This document shows positions 1-6,931 of a stretch of DNA of 7,767 nucleotides, one piece after another. Position 1 is the stretch's first letter. Each line of letters begins with the position of its first letter. Both the position numbers and the translations under genes were made by a program. The stretch comes from F1-120-MAGs118 sp013360535 (lineage in GTDB: Bacteria; Planctomycetota; UBA1135; GCA-002686595): NCBI GenBank assembly GCA_026647215.1, contig JAPKHC010000072.1, positions 1 to 7,767 on the forward strand. The letters run 5' to 3'. Below the pieces are notes generated by a model. It was not told where the DNA came from, did no database searches, and worked only from the letters and a program-made list of their open reading frames with translations.

Positions 1-358
1 CGTCAACGACACACGCAGCACGCCGAGCGAGATCGTCGGTCGAGCGCTGATGGCGAAGGGCTGCAAGGTCGCGGCTTACGACCCGCTGGTCACGCACTGG
101 GATGAGTGCCCCGAGATCGCCGTCTCGCAGGACGCGGCGCCGGTCGTGCGCGGCGCCGACGCCGTGATCATCTGCCTGCCCGACCCGCTCTACCGCCCGT
201 TCCTCGCCGAGCTGCTCAAGAAGGAGCTCTCGAGCGGTGCGATCGTCATCGATCCCTGGAACATGGTCGTCGACGCTTGCGCGGCCGACTTCGTGCGGCG
301 CGACATCACGCTCAAGGTCTACGGCCGCGGCGACTACGAACGCGCCGGCGCGCGCTAG
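1..358 (+). CDS. Nucleotide-sugar dehydrogenase, C-terminal domain (5'-truncated by window edge)
   Basis: This is the end of a UDP-glucose/GDP-mannose-type dehydrogenase, which oxidises the C6 hydroxyl of an NDP-sugar to a uronic acid using NAD+ in the cytoplasm. The first full codon is base 2 and 118 residues are visible. The stretch begins VNDTRSTPSEIVGRAL and continues with KGCKVAAYDPLV. This matches the start of the C-terminal UDP-binding domain of the family, where the DTR-x-SP motif precedes a Rossmann strand ending in YDP. Further on, a GADAVIICLP strand and a VIDPWNMV segment fit the same domain. The N-terminal NAD-binding and central domains lie outside the window, so the substrate (UDP-glucose, UDP-ManNAc or other) cannot be decided. 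The stop codon TAG (356-358) lies inside the ribosome binding site of the next gene, so the two are probably co-translated. The ATG at 50 is internal to the domain and not the real start. Confidence 0.88.
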   Translation, partial: VNDTRSTPSEIVGRALMAKGCKVAAYDPLVTHWDECPEIAVSQDAAPVVRGADAVIICLPDPLYRPFLAELLKKELSSGAIVIDPWNMVVDACAADFVRRDITLKVYGRGDYERAGAR

Positions 359-362
359 AGGA
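357..362 (+). promoter_or_regulatory. Ribosome binding site overlapping the upstream stop codon
   Basis: AGAGGA sits 7 nt before the ATG at 370 and shares bases with the TAG stop of the dehydrogenase. This fixes the start of the epimerase-like gene and suggests translational coupling of the pair. Confidence 0.6.
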
Positions 363-369
363 ACTCGCC

Positions 370-1323
370 ATGCGACATCTCGTCACCGGCGGCGCGGGTG
401 TGATCGGTTTTGAGCTCGTGCGCCAGCTGCTCGAGGCCGGCGACAGCGTCACGACCGTCGACGTCGGCAAGAAGGGCGGGCTCGCCGATCTCGAGGAGCT
501 CGGTCGCCGCCACGCTGGCCGCCTCGAGCTGCGCCGCGGCGACTTCGCGGCCGACAAGAGCCTGCTTTCGGGCAAGTTCGACGCGTACTTCCACTTCGCC
601 GCGATCGTCGGCGTGCAGTACGTCACCGACCATCCCTACGAGACGATGGCGGTCAACATGCGGACGACGCTCAACGCGCTCGACGCCGCGCTCGAGTCCG
701 GCTGCCGCACGTTCTTCTTCGCTTCCTCGAGCGAGAACTACGCCGCCTCCGTCGACCGCAACCTCGCGCCGATCCCGACGCCGGAGGACGTGCTGCTCGC
801 GATCGACGACATCGCGCTGCCGCGCTGGTCGTACGCCGCCAGCAAGATCGCCGGCGAGAGCGCCGTCTTCGGCGCCGCGAAGCTTGGGTCCTTCACGCCG
901 ATCGTCGTGCGCTTCCACAACGTCTACGGCCCGCGCATGGGCCCCACCCACGTCATCCCCGAGTTCCTCGCGCGCGCCCGCGCCAAGGTCGACCCCTTCC
1001 CGGTCTTCGGCGCCGACCAGACCCGCTCCTTCCTGCACGTCGACGACGCCGCCCGCGCCCTGCGCGCCGTGCTCGGCGCCGCCCTCGACGGCAAGGGCGG
1101 CCTCTACAACATCGGCTCCGACCGCGAGACCCAGATCGCCGACCTCGCCAAGCTCGTCTTCGACGTCTCCGGCTTCCACCCCAAGGTCGACGCCCGCCCC
1201 GCCCCCCCCGGCTCCGTCCGCCGCCGCGTCCCCGACACCCGCAAGCTCCGCTCTCTCGGCTTCGCCCCGCAACGCGAACTCCGCGAGGGCATCGCCGAGT
1301 GCTGGCAGAAGCTCGCGCGTTAG
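370..1323 (+). CDS. Extended-SDR NAD-dependent epimerase/dehydratase family protein (NDP-sugar enzyme)
   Basis: This 317-residue protein is a complete extended short-chain dehydrogenase acting on nucleotide sugars. The dinucleotide-binding motif TGGAGVIG covers residues 6-13 at the very start. An FHFAA segment (74-78) follows, then FASSSENY (117-124), and the catalytic YxxxK is Y155/K159 in SYAASK. RFHNVYGPRM (181-190) and TRSFLHVDD (218-226) are the usual substrate-side motifs, and the PDTRK...LGF tail (288-298) is typical of the C-terminal substrate lobe. Length is normal for the family. The Ser-Glu pair S121/E122 resembles the SE/DE pair of UDP-glucuronate decarboxylases and RmlB-type dehydratases. 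Because a nucleotide-sugar dehydrogenase lies directly upstream, conversion of its uronic-acid product is possible, but 4-epimerisation cannot be excluded. A longer frame reading upstream of 370 overlaps the dehydrogenase and is not used. The last third of the gene is conspicuously C-rich, with a run of eight C at 1202-1209 that stays in frame. Confidence 0.93.
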   Translation: MRHLVTGGAGVIGFELVRQLLEAGDSVTTVDVGKKGGLADLEELGRRHAGRLELRRGDFAADKSLLSGKFDAYFHFAAIVGVQYVTDHPYETMAVNMRTTLNALDAALESGCRTFFFASSSENYAASVDRNLAPIPTPEDVLLAIDDIALPRWSYAASKIAGESAVFGAAKLGSFTPIVVRFHNVYGPRMGPTHVIPEFLARARAKVDPFPVFGADQTRSFLHVDDAARALRAVLGAALDGKGGLYNIGSDRETQIADLAKLVFDVSGFHPKVDARPAPPGSVRRRVPDTRKLRSLGFAPQRELREGIAECWQKLAR

Positions 1324-1339
1324 CGCGACGCCGACGCTT

Positions 1340-3091
1340 TCAGCGCACCACGAAGCTCACGCCCTGCGAGAGCGCGTAGTTCGCCGCGGCGGGTTCGCGC
1401 ACGTAGAGCTGCGTGTAGATCGTCGTGCCGGGTGTCCAGCCGAGTGAGGTCATCAGCCCCGGCGAGATCGTCTCCGCGTACCAGCCGCCGCAGGAACCGA
1501 CGAGGAAACCCGTCAGTCGGCGCGGGAGCAGGTGCACGGGAGCCGCGACGCACAACGAACCCGGCGTGTACGGCGGCGGCGGCGCTCCGAAGGACCACGC
1601 GAGCGCCGACATGCGGCTCGCGTTGAGGCCGGACACGCTGCCGAACAGGCCCGTCGCAGAGATCTGGAATGCCGTCGCCCCGCTCGTATCAGGAATCCCC
1701 GTCACCGACAGCGCCGCCACGCATCCCCCGCTGAACGGCTTCGCCACGCAGTAGTTCGCCATCGGTGTCGCCGGAATCGATAGATCCCGCACATAGACGC
1801 TGCCTGGGCCGCTCGTGCCCGCGTAGCCGGGAACGCCGTTCGACCCATTGGCCGAAAACGCGATCCTGGAGCCATCGGCGGAGATTCCAAGCAACGAATA
1901 CACACCGGTGATCACGCTCGAGTTGTCCGCTCCGATGCTGACTCGTCTCGTCGTGCCGAGAGCACGGTCTCGCAAGAACACATCCGCGGTGCCCGGGGAG
2001 TCGCCCGCCACGAGATTGGAAGCCCGCGACACGAATGCAACGTAGCGGCCGTCGTGGGACAACGCCGGCTCGAAGGTCTGGTCATCTGCTAGACCGCCCC
2101 CGGTGGCCACCGTCACCAACTCGGTCTGCCCGAGCCACCGATCCCTGACGTAGATTTGCTCCCATCCACTCGTGCCTCCCGGAACCAGATTGGGCGAGCC
2201 GTCGAGAAACGCGACGAATCGGCCATCGCCTGACTGCGCCACGACCACGGATCCGTAGGCGCTCGGCAGGCCGATGATGTCCAAATTCATGCATTCCGTC
2301 ACGCCGGTGACGCGATCACGGCAGAACACGTCCCAGGTGCCAGGCGTGTCGCCGACAACCAGATTCGAGGCGAGGCTAGAAAACGTCACGAAACGCCCGT
2401 CCGCCGAGATGTCGACCGAGAGGCAGCGTGGCGTTGGAAACGGGCTTGAAGGGTAGGACGCAGGTTGACCGAGTGGAGAGAGGGTCGCCAGTTCGAGCGC
2501 CCCGGTCAGACGGTCCTTCACATAGACGTCGTAGTCACCATTGTTGTCGGCAGGCAAGAGAGCGCCCGTGGCAGCAAAGGCCACGTATCTCCCATCCGCA
2601 GAAATGGCGATGTCAGAAACCGACACCGGAATCCCCCCGTTCGGGCCTTCGCTCGCGCGTTCGTAGGTCCCGGTCCCGAGATCACGGACAAGCACGTGCA
2701 GCGCCGGGTTGGGCGTCGGAAGGAACTCCGCGTCGGGAGCGATGAAGACGAGGAAGCGTCCATCACGACTCAGGGTGCTGCTGGACTGGAACTGTGTCGC
2801 CGGGATACCTCCGGTCGCATTGGGTGCCGCGATACTTGTCGTGCCCAGGTCGAATCTCCGCAAAACAGGCGTCGATCCAAAAACTACCCCCTGCTCTGTG
2901 ATGACTGAACCAGCCCCAAATAGCGCCGTCCGGCCGTCCGCGTCCAGACATCTCGGCCGTGCCGAAGATCCACCCGCACACTGAAACCCGGGGCTCGACA
3001 CAGACGCTCGAAAGGTCGTCTGGGCGCGGGGCTCGAGCGGGCCGGCGAGCACGACGAGTGCGGCGAGAGCGACTTGCGAGGGGGGCGGCAT
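1340..3091 (-). CDS. Secreted seven-repeat TolB/PD40-type beta-propeller protein with Planctomycetota-style C-terminal domain
   Basis: The predicted product is 583 residues. Residues 1-24 form a signal peptide: a short N-region, the hydrophobic core VALAALVVLAG, and a likely cleavage after PRAQ. Seven copies of a repeat follow, each marked by [SD]-x-D-G-[RS]-x-[VIL]-x-F (Asp at 52, 110, 166, 231, 289, 347 and 406; spacing 56-65 residues). Most copies also have a strand of the type DV[FY]-x-[RK]D[RL]. Seven such units suggest a seven-bladed propeller of the TolB/PD40 type. The tail (about 447-583) opens with NYCVAKPFSGGC, has PYTPGSLCVAAP near 507-518, and ends in a YTQLYVREP strand. I recognise this Cys-containing beta-rich tail from many exported Planctomycetota proteins; its function is unknown to me. 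No catalytic residues are evident, so a structural or binding role in the periplasm or at the surface is likely. The ATG at 3091 is chosen because it places the signal peptide at the start; a TTG at 3142 would add 17 residues ahead of it. No clear Shine-Dalgarno is seen. Codon use is less GC-biased than in its neighbours. Confidence 0.87.
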   Translation of the reverse strand: MPPPSQVALAALVVLAGPLEPRAQTTFRASVSSPGFQCAGGSSARPRCLDADGRTALFGAGSVITEQGVVFGSTPVLRRFDLGTTSIAAPNATGGIPATQFQSSSTLSRDGRFLVFIAPDAEFLPTPNPALHVLVRDLGTGTYERASEGPNGGIPVSVSDIAISADGRYVAFAATGALLPADNNGDYDVYVKDRLTGALELATLSPLGQPASYPSSPFPTPRCLSVDISADGRFVTFSSLASNLVVGDTPGTWDVFCRDRVTGVTECMNLDIIGLPSAYGSVVVAQSGDGRFVAFLDGSPNLVPGGTSGWEQIYVRDRWLGQTELVTVATGGGLADDQTFEPALSHDGRYVAFVSRASNLVAGDSPGTADVFLRDRALGTTRRVSIGADNSSVITGVYSLLGISADGSRIAFSANGSNGVPGYAGTSGPGSVYVRDLSIPATPMANYCVAKPFSGGCVAALSVTGIPDTSGATAFQISATGLFGSVSGLNASRMSALAWSFGAPPPPYTPGSLCVAAPVHLLPRRLTGFLVGSCGGWYAETISPGLMTSLGWTPGTTIYTQLYVREPAAANYALSQGVSFVVR

Positions 3092-3307
3092 CGTGGGGGC
3101 AACGGGCGGGCGGGGAAGTCTTCTCGCCTCGCGGGAACTCAAGGCGGACTCCGGCTCGTGGGAGGCGAAGCAGGAACTTGGGATCCCAGCCTACCCGCAA
3201 GTCCCGGACCGCGCCCGCTCGGGCTCGCCCGACCCTCGTCCGGACGCCCCGTCGTGCGCTCCCGCTCATCGCTGGCGCGATCTCGCACGACACGCGCAGT
3301 TCCGAAA

Positions 3308-3347
3308 GCGCGAACCCCGGCTCCGCAAGTGCGGGCCCGGGGCGCGC
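3308..3347 (-). terminator. Candidate intrinsic terminator of the TPR gene
   Basis: This is a near-continuous hairpin. The outer 5-bp stem (3308-3312 with 3343-3347) and the 6-bp stem CCCCGG/CCGGGG (3315-3320 with 3337-3342) are separated by a two-base bulge. A C-C mismatch and a T-G wobble lead to an inner 4-bp stem CCGC/GCGG (3323-3326 with 3331-3334) closing an AAGT loop. Read on the - strand it starts 26 nt after the stop of the TPR gene and is followed by TTT. The T-tract is short, so efficiency is uncertain. The rest of 3092-3373, including the upstream region of the propeller gene, shows no convincing gene or promoter. Confidence 0.45.
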
Positions 3348-3373
3348 GGAAGATCGCGGGCGAGTCGATCGAG

Positions 3374-4267
3374 CTACTGCCCGACCTTCTCCTTCAGCGA
3401 GGCGTTGTCGGGGTAGAGCGCGAGGCCTGCCTGCCAGGTCTCGGTGGCCTTGGCGGCGTTGCCGGACTGCTGGTAGAGGTTGCCGAGCAGGAGGTGCGTC
3501 TGGGCGAAGCGCGGGTCCTTGGCGGAGCTCTGCGACTGCTGGGCGAGCAGGGTCTCGAAGTGCGTGACGGCTTCCTTCTGCTTGCCGAAGATCGGGGGCC
3601 AGAAGGAGAGCGAGACGGCCTTGGAGAAGCGCGCTTCCCAGTGGTTCGAGTCGAGCGCGAGCGCGGCGTCGAAGGCCTTGTCGGCCTTGCCGGCCCAGGT
3701 GCCCTGCTCGGGGCCGGGCGTGGCCTGGAACAGGCGCTGCAGGTAGGCGGAGCCGAGGTCGACCTGCGCGTCGGGATCGTTGGGCGCGAGCTTGGCGCGC
3801 TCCTCGTACTTGGCGAGCAGCTTGTCGACGAGGCCGGCCTTGCCGAGCTCGGCCCAGATCTTCTGGCGCTCGGTGTCGGTGAGGTCGGGGTTCTCGAGCG
3901 CGGCATAGGCGTCGGCGAGGCGTTTTTCCGGCGAGACGTCGACCGCCGCGGCGAGCGCGGGCGCCGCACCCGCGCCACGCACGCCGTTCTGCTCCATCCA
4001 ACGCGCGACGGCACGCTCGATCTGGTCGTCGCCGGCCTCGACACGCGTCGGGCCCGCGGAGAGGCCGGCCTCGAGCGCCTGGGACAAGCTCGCCACCCGC
4101 GCCTCCAGATCGGCGATCCGCGGCGAGTCCGGCGCCGGCGCGCTGGCCTGCACCTCCTCGACGGGCTTGGATTCCGGGGTGCTGAGGCGGGCGCCGATCA
4201 TGCCGCCGCCGAGGCCGCAGACGAGGGCGACGGGGAGGATCACGAGGGGCGAGAGCGGCTTGGACAT
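3374..4267 (-). CDS. Membrane-anchored tetratricopeptide-repeat protein
   Basis: The 297-residue product starts MSKPLSPLVILPVALV. Residues 5-27 are a hydrophobic, Gly-rich helix with a Lys before it, giving an uncleaved N-terminal anchor or signal anchor with the rest outside the cytoplasm. A Pro/Ala/Ser linker (30-50) leads to a short coiled coil (51-69, IADLEARVASLSQALEAGL). The C-terminal half carries about three TPR units: about 166-207 with an insert, 210-242, and 254-287 (the last containing LLLGNLYQQSGNAAKATETW). TPRs bind partner proteins; no enzyme motif is visible. The arrangement recalls CcmH/NrfG-like scaffold proteins, but that is only a similarity of plan. The start is supported by an AAGGAG-type site 10 nt upstream (4278-4284). 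A longer reading from 4312 would begin inside a hairpin loop and is less likely. The gene follows the large membrane protein on the same strand after 147 nt, so it may share its transcript or have its own promoter. Confidence 0.82.
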   Translation of the reverse strand: MSKPLSPLVILPVALVCGLGGGMIGARLSTPESKPVEEVQASAPAPDSPRIADLEARVASLSQALEAGLSAGPTRVEAGDDQIERAVARWMEQNGVRGAGAAPALAAAVDVSPEKRLADAYAALENPDLTDTERQKIWAELGKAGLVDKLLAKYEERAKLAPNDPDAQVDLGSAYLQRLFQATPGPEQGTWAGKADKAFDAALALDSNHWEARFSKAVSLSFWPPIFGKQKEAVTHFETLLAQQSQSSAKDPRFAQTHLLLGNLYQQSGNAAKATETWQAGLALYPDNASLKEKVGQ

Positions 4268-4277
4268 CGAGTCAGGA

Positions 4278-4284
4278 CTCCTTT
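4278..4284 (-). promoter_or_regulatory. Ribosome binding site of the TPR gene
   Basis: AAAGGAG on the - strand lies 10 nt before the ATG at 4267 and decides this start over the in-frame upstream ATG at 4312. Confidence 0.6.
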
Positions 4285-4301
4285 GGGGGTAGCGGTCGGT
4301 G

Positions 4302-4318
4302 CGCGAGAGCATCTCGCG
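4302..4318 (-). other. Perfect 7-bp inverted repeat in the leader of the TPR gene
   Basis: CGCGAGA and TCTCGCG flank a 3-nt spacer, 17 nt upstream of the ribosome binding site. It could be an operator or a leader hairpin. Short GC-rich inverted repeats are common by chance in DNA of this composition, so no function is assigned. Confidence 0.25.
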
Positions 4319-4414
4319 GACAGGGGCTTCGTGGCGCGGCGGCGGCGGATCCTTCGCGGAAACCGGGGAGGCGAGGGAAGCGCGGCGATCACGTTGCGCG
4401 ACGCACCGCTCGCG

Positions 4415-6931
4415 TCAGCGCACGCCGAAGTCGAGCTCGGCCAGCGCGCGCGCACCGGCCGTGACATCGACCTCGGTGGCAACGGTGCGGCCCGCGGCGT
4501 CGCTCGCGCTCACGCGCCAGCGGCCGGGCTTGATGCCGACGACGAGGTACGAGCCCGAAGCATCGGTCGCGTTGCGATCGGAGAACTGCGCCTCGAGGCC
4601 CCGCTCGTCGAAGAACTGCACTTGCGCTCCGGCCAGCGGCTCAGCTCCCGCACGAACCTGCACGAGGATTGCGCCGCCCGGCTGCAGCGTGAAGTCGAGC
4701 TCTCCCGACGCGACGCCCTCGCGCACCGTGATCTCGCGCCACTCCTCCCCGTAGGCCTCCTGCGACGAATAAGCCCACACCTGATGGCGGCCATCGGGCA
4801 CGGGCCGAAGCGTGTAGCGGCCTTCCGCGTCCGTGAGCACCTTGCCCGTGAAGTTGCGGACGCCATTCGAGTCGAACGTGTAGAGCACGAGCACCGCGCT
4901 CTCCATCGGCCGCTCGCGCACGCCGTCGAGCACGCGCCCGCGCAGCTCGCCGGAACCGAGCGTCACGTCGTGCACCGCGTCGCCGCGCGCGACGACGTCG
5001 AACGTCTCGACGAACACGAGCTCGACCGGCCCCGCCCACGAGACGTACAGGTCGTACTCGCCGGGCTCGACGTCCGCGAGGCGATAGCTGCCGTCCGCCG
5101 CGGTCGACGTCTGATTCCAACCCGACTCCTTGCTCGGATCGCTGGCCCCCTTCGGAGCCACCATGAGCCCGAGGTTGGCGAGCGGTGCGCCATTCGCGTC
5201 GCGCACGACGCCGCTGAGCACTTTTTTCGGCCGTTTCGCGTGGAAATCGACGGTGGTGGCCTCTCCGACGCGGACGGTGGCGAGCGCGAACTCGGGCGCG
5301 TACTGGCCGTCGCGCAGGTTGGCGACGCCACCGAAGTTGAGCACGGCCCAGGCGCCGGCGCCGAGGTCGGGCAGCACGTAACGCCCGGCATCGTCGCCGA
5401 TCGCGCGGCGGTACGTGAGGCACGGGCGCTTGCGCTCGAAGTCGGCGGTCGAGGCGATCACCATCACTTCCGGAACGGGCAGGCCCGCCGCGTCGAGCAC
5501 CGAACCTTCGATGCGGCCCGTGCGCGGAAGGCGGAGGACGACGTCGCGCCGCTCCTCACCCGGCGCGAGCGCCGCCACGTCGATCCACGCCGCGCCGTAA
5601 CCCGAAGCGCTCGCGCGCAGGATCTGGTCGCCGCTCGCGAGGTGCTCGAAGCGGAAGTTGCCGTTGCCGAAACCGACGGTCGCGCGGTCGAAGCCGGCGT
5701 TGTCGTCGGCATCGAGCGAGAGCACCGCGACCTGCGTGTCGCTCTCGGAGACGAGGTACGCGCCGGGCACGGGCGCGCCGGTCGCGGCGTCGAGCACGCT
5801 GCCGGACACGGTCGCGCCGCGCTCGAGCGCGAAGTCGATGCGCTGCGCCGAGCCGGGCGCGACGACGACGAGGTCGCTCTTCGCGACGGCGAACCCGTCG
5901 GCGAGCACAAACAGGCGCCAGGTCCCGGGGAGCAGCGTGGAGAGCGCGAAATTCCCGGCGGATTCGGCGAATTCGAACGGTTGCGGCTCCGCGCGCTGCG
6001 GCAGGTTCACCTGCTGCAACGCGACGACGCGGAAGCGCTCGAGCGGCGCGCCCTCGAAACTCACGTGGCCCCACACGCCGTAGGCCGGCGCTTCGGGCAG
6101 TTGGGTCGGCACTTCGCCGCCGATTTCCGTGCGCTCGGGCTCTTCGGATTCTTCGGGAGGCGCGAGCAACGCGATGCCGTCGGCGAGCCACGCGTCGGCC
6201 GCGCGCTCGAGCGTGAACACGCCTCGCTCGCGGCCGCGCAGCTCGAGCGCACCGGCGCGCGCGCTGACGTGGATCCAGTGTTCGGCTTGCGGCGCAAGCG
6301 CGAGCAAGCGCTCGTCGTCGGGGCGTTCGAACGCGACGCGCGCTCCGCCGGAGTGTGCCACGAGCTCACCTTCGCTCGTACGCACGCGCGCGGGCGCGCT
6401 CGCGATGACTCCCCCACTCCGCAGCTCCGCGACCGGGCCGTCGGGGCCGCGCTCGAGCGTGAGGTGAGACTGCGGGAACACGCTCCACGGCTCGCCGCTC
6501 GCGTTCGCGACGCGCGCCGGCACGTCGGAAGGAGTGCGCAACTCCAGGAAATCCCCGCTGAATTCGAGCGCTTCGGCCTCGAGCCCCCCCACACTCGCAC
6601 GCCACTCGCCGTCAGGCGTGTTGCGGGAAGCGACTTCGCCACGCCCGAGGATCGACTCGACGGTGGCCACGACGACCTCGGGGCCACCGGAGAGGCTCTT
6701 CCACGCGAACAAAGCGCACAGGAGCAGCACCGCAGCCGCCGCGACACGCACCAGCGGGCTCGGCAATACGTTGCGGCGCTCGCTCGGCACGGCGCGCATC
6801 CGTCGGCGCGCCACCGCGGCCAGGAACTCGGCCTCGACGCGCGTGCGGAACTCCTCGCGCGCGACGACGGGCACCCAGAGCCCCATCAGCCGCGCGAGGT
6901 TGCGGTCGAGCGCTTCGATGTCGCGCTTCAA
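4415..6931 (-). CDS. Single-pass membrane protein with carboxypeptidase-regulatory-like repeats, probable anti-sigma/transducer partner of the ECF sigma factor
   Basis: The 838-residue product starts at a TTG (6931-6929). A GGAGG lies 6 nt upstream (6938-6942) and the TTG overlaps the TGA of the sigma gene, so the pair should be translationally coupled. Residues 1-56 are charged, Arg/Glu-rich and cytoplasmic. Residues 60-77 form one membrane helix (LVRVAAAAVLLLCALFAW). Residues about 88-255 are beta-rich and FecR-like. After an acidic Pro-rich linker (257-282), six beta-sandwich modules follow at roughly 284-369, 371-468, 472-563, 570-657, 660-748 and 752-837. Several carry the carboxypeptidase-regulatory-like pattern G-x-[VI]-x-G-x-V-x-D...G-x-P[VL], with a later G-x-Y/F-x-[FL] strand and a G-x-[WY] turn. 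Position next to an ECF sigma gene plus a cytoplasmic tail before one helix is the usual plan of a membrane anti-sigma factor. No HxxxCxxC zinc motif is present in the tail, so this role is inferred. No peptidase residues are seen, so it is not a carboxypeptidase. An ATG at 6886 would remove 15 residues but has no ribosome binding site. Confidence 0.87.
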   Translation of the reverse strand: MKRDIEALDRNLARLMGLWVPVVAREEFRTRVEAEFLAAVARRRMRAVPSERRNVLPSPLVRVAAAAVLLLCALFAWKSLSGGPEVVVATVESILGRGEVASRNTPDGEWRASVGGLEAEALEFSGDFLELRTPSDVPARVANASGEPWSVFPQSHLTLERGPDGPVAELRSGGVIASAPARVRTSEGELVAHSGGARVAFERPDDERLLALAPQAEHWIHVSARAGALELRGRERGVFTLERAADAWLADGIALLAPPEESEEPERTEIGGEVPTQLPEAPAYGVWGHVSFEGAPLERFRVVALQQVNLPQRAEPQPFEFAESAGNFALSTLLPGTWRLFVLADGFAVAKSDLVVVAPGSAQRIDFALERGATVSGSVLDAATGAPVPGAYLVSESDTQVAVLSLDADDNAGFDRATVGFGNGNFRFEHLASGDQILRASASGYGAAWIDVAALAPGEERRDVVLRLPRTGRIEGSVLDAAGLPVPEVMVIASTADFERKRPCLTYRRAIGDDAGRYVLPDLGAGAWAVLNFGGVANLRDGQYAPEFALATVRVGEATTVDFHAKRPKKVLSGVVRDANGAPLANLGLMVAPKGASDPSKESGWNQTSTAADGSYRLADVEPGEYDLYVSWAGPVELVFVETFDVVARGDAVHDVTLGSGELRGRVLDGVRERPMESAVLVLYTFDSNGVRNFTGKVLTDAEGRYTLRPVPDGRHQVWAYSSQEAYGEEWREITVREGVASGELDFTLQPGGAILVQVRAGAEPLAGAQVQFFDERGLEAQFSDRNATDASGSYLVVGIKPGRWRVSASDAAGRTVATEVDVTAGARALAELDFGVR

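Noticed and set aside
1202..1209. Run of eight C as a phase-variation site
   Set aside because: It fits the codon bias of this C-rich gene end (Ala-Pro-Pro-Gly), and the frame is intact; one sequence gives no sign of length variation.
355..1272. A 305-codon - strand open frame opposite the epimerase-like gene
   Set aside because: Low-complexity Gly/Ala/Val/Arg translation and full overlap with a gene whose SDR motifs are clear.
1313..1328. Hairpin TCGCGC/GCGCGA around the stop of the epimerase-like gene as a two-way terminator between convergent genes
   Set aside because: The stem is perfect over 6 bp, but neither strand shows a T-tract after it and part of it is coding.
2763..4001. A 412-codon - strand open frame across the TPR gene and the 3092-3373 gap
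   Set aside because: It is a shifted frame of the TPR and propeller genes with an Arg/Pro-rich sequence and no motifs; it would also cross the terminator-like hairpin.
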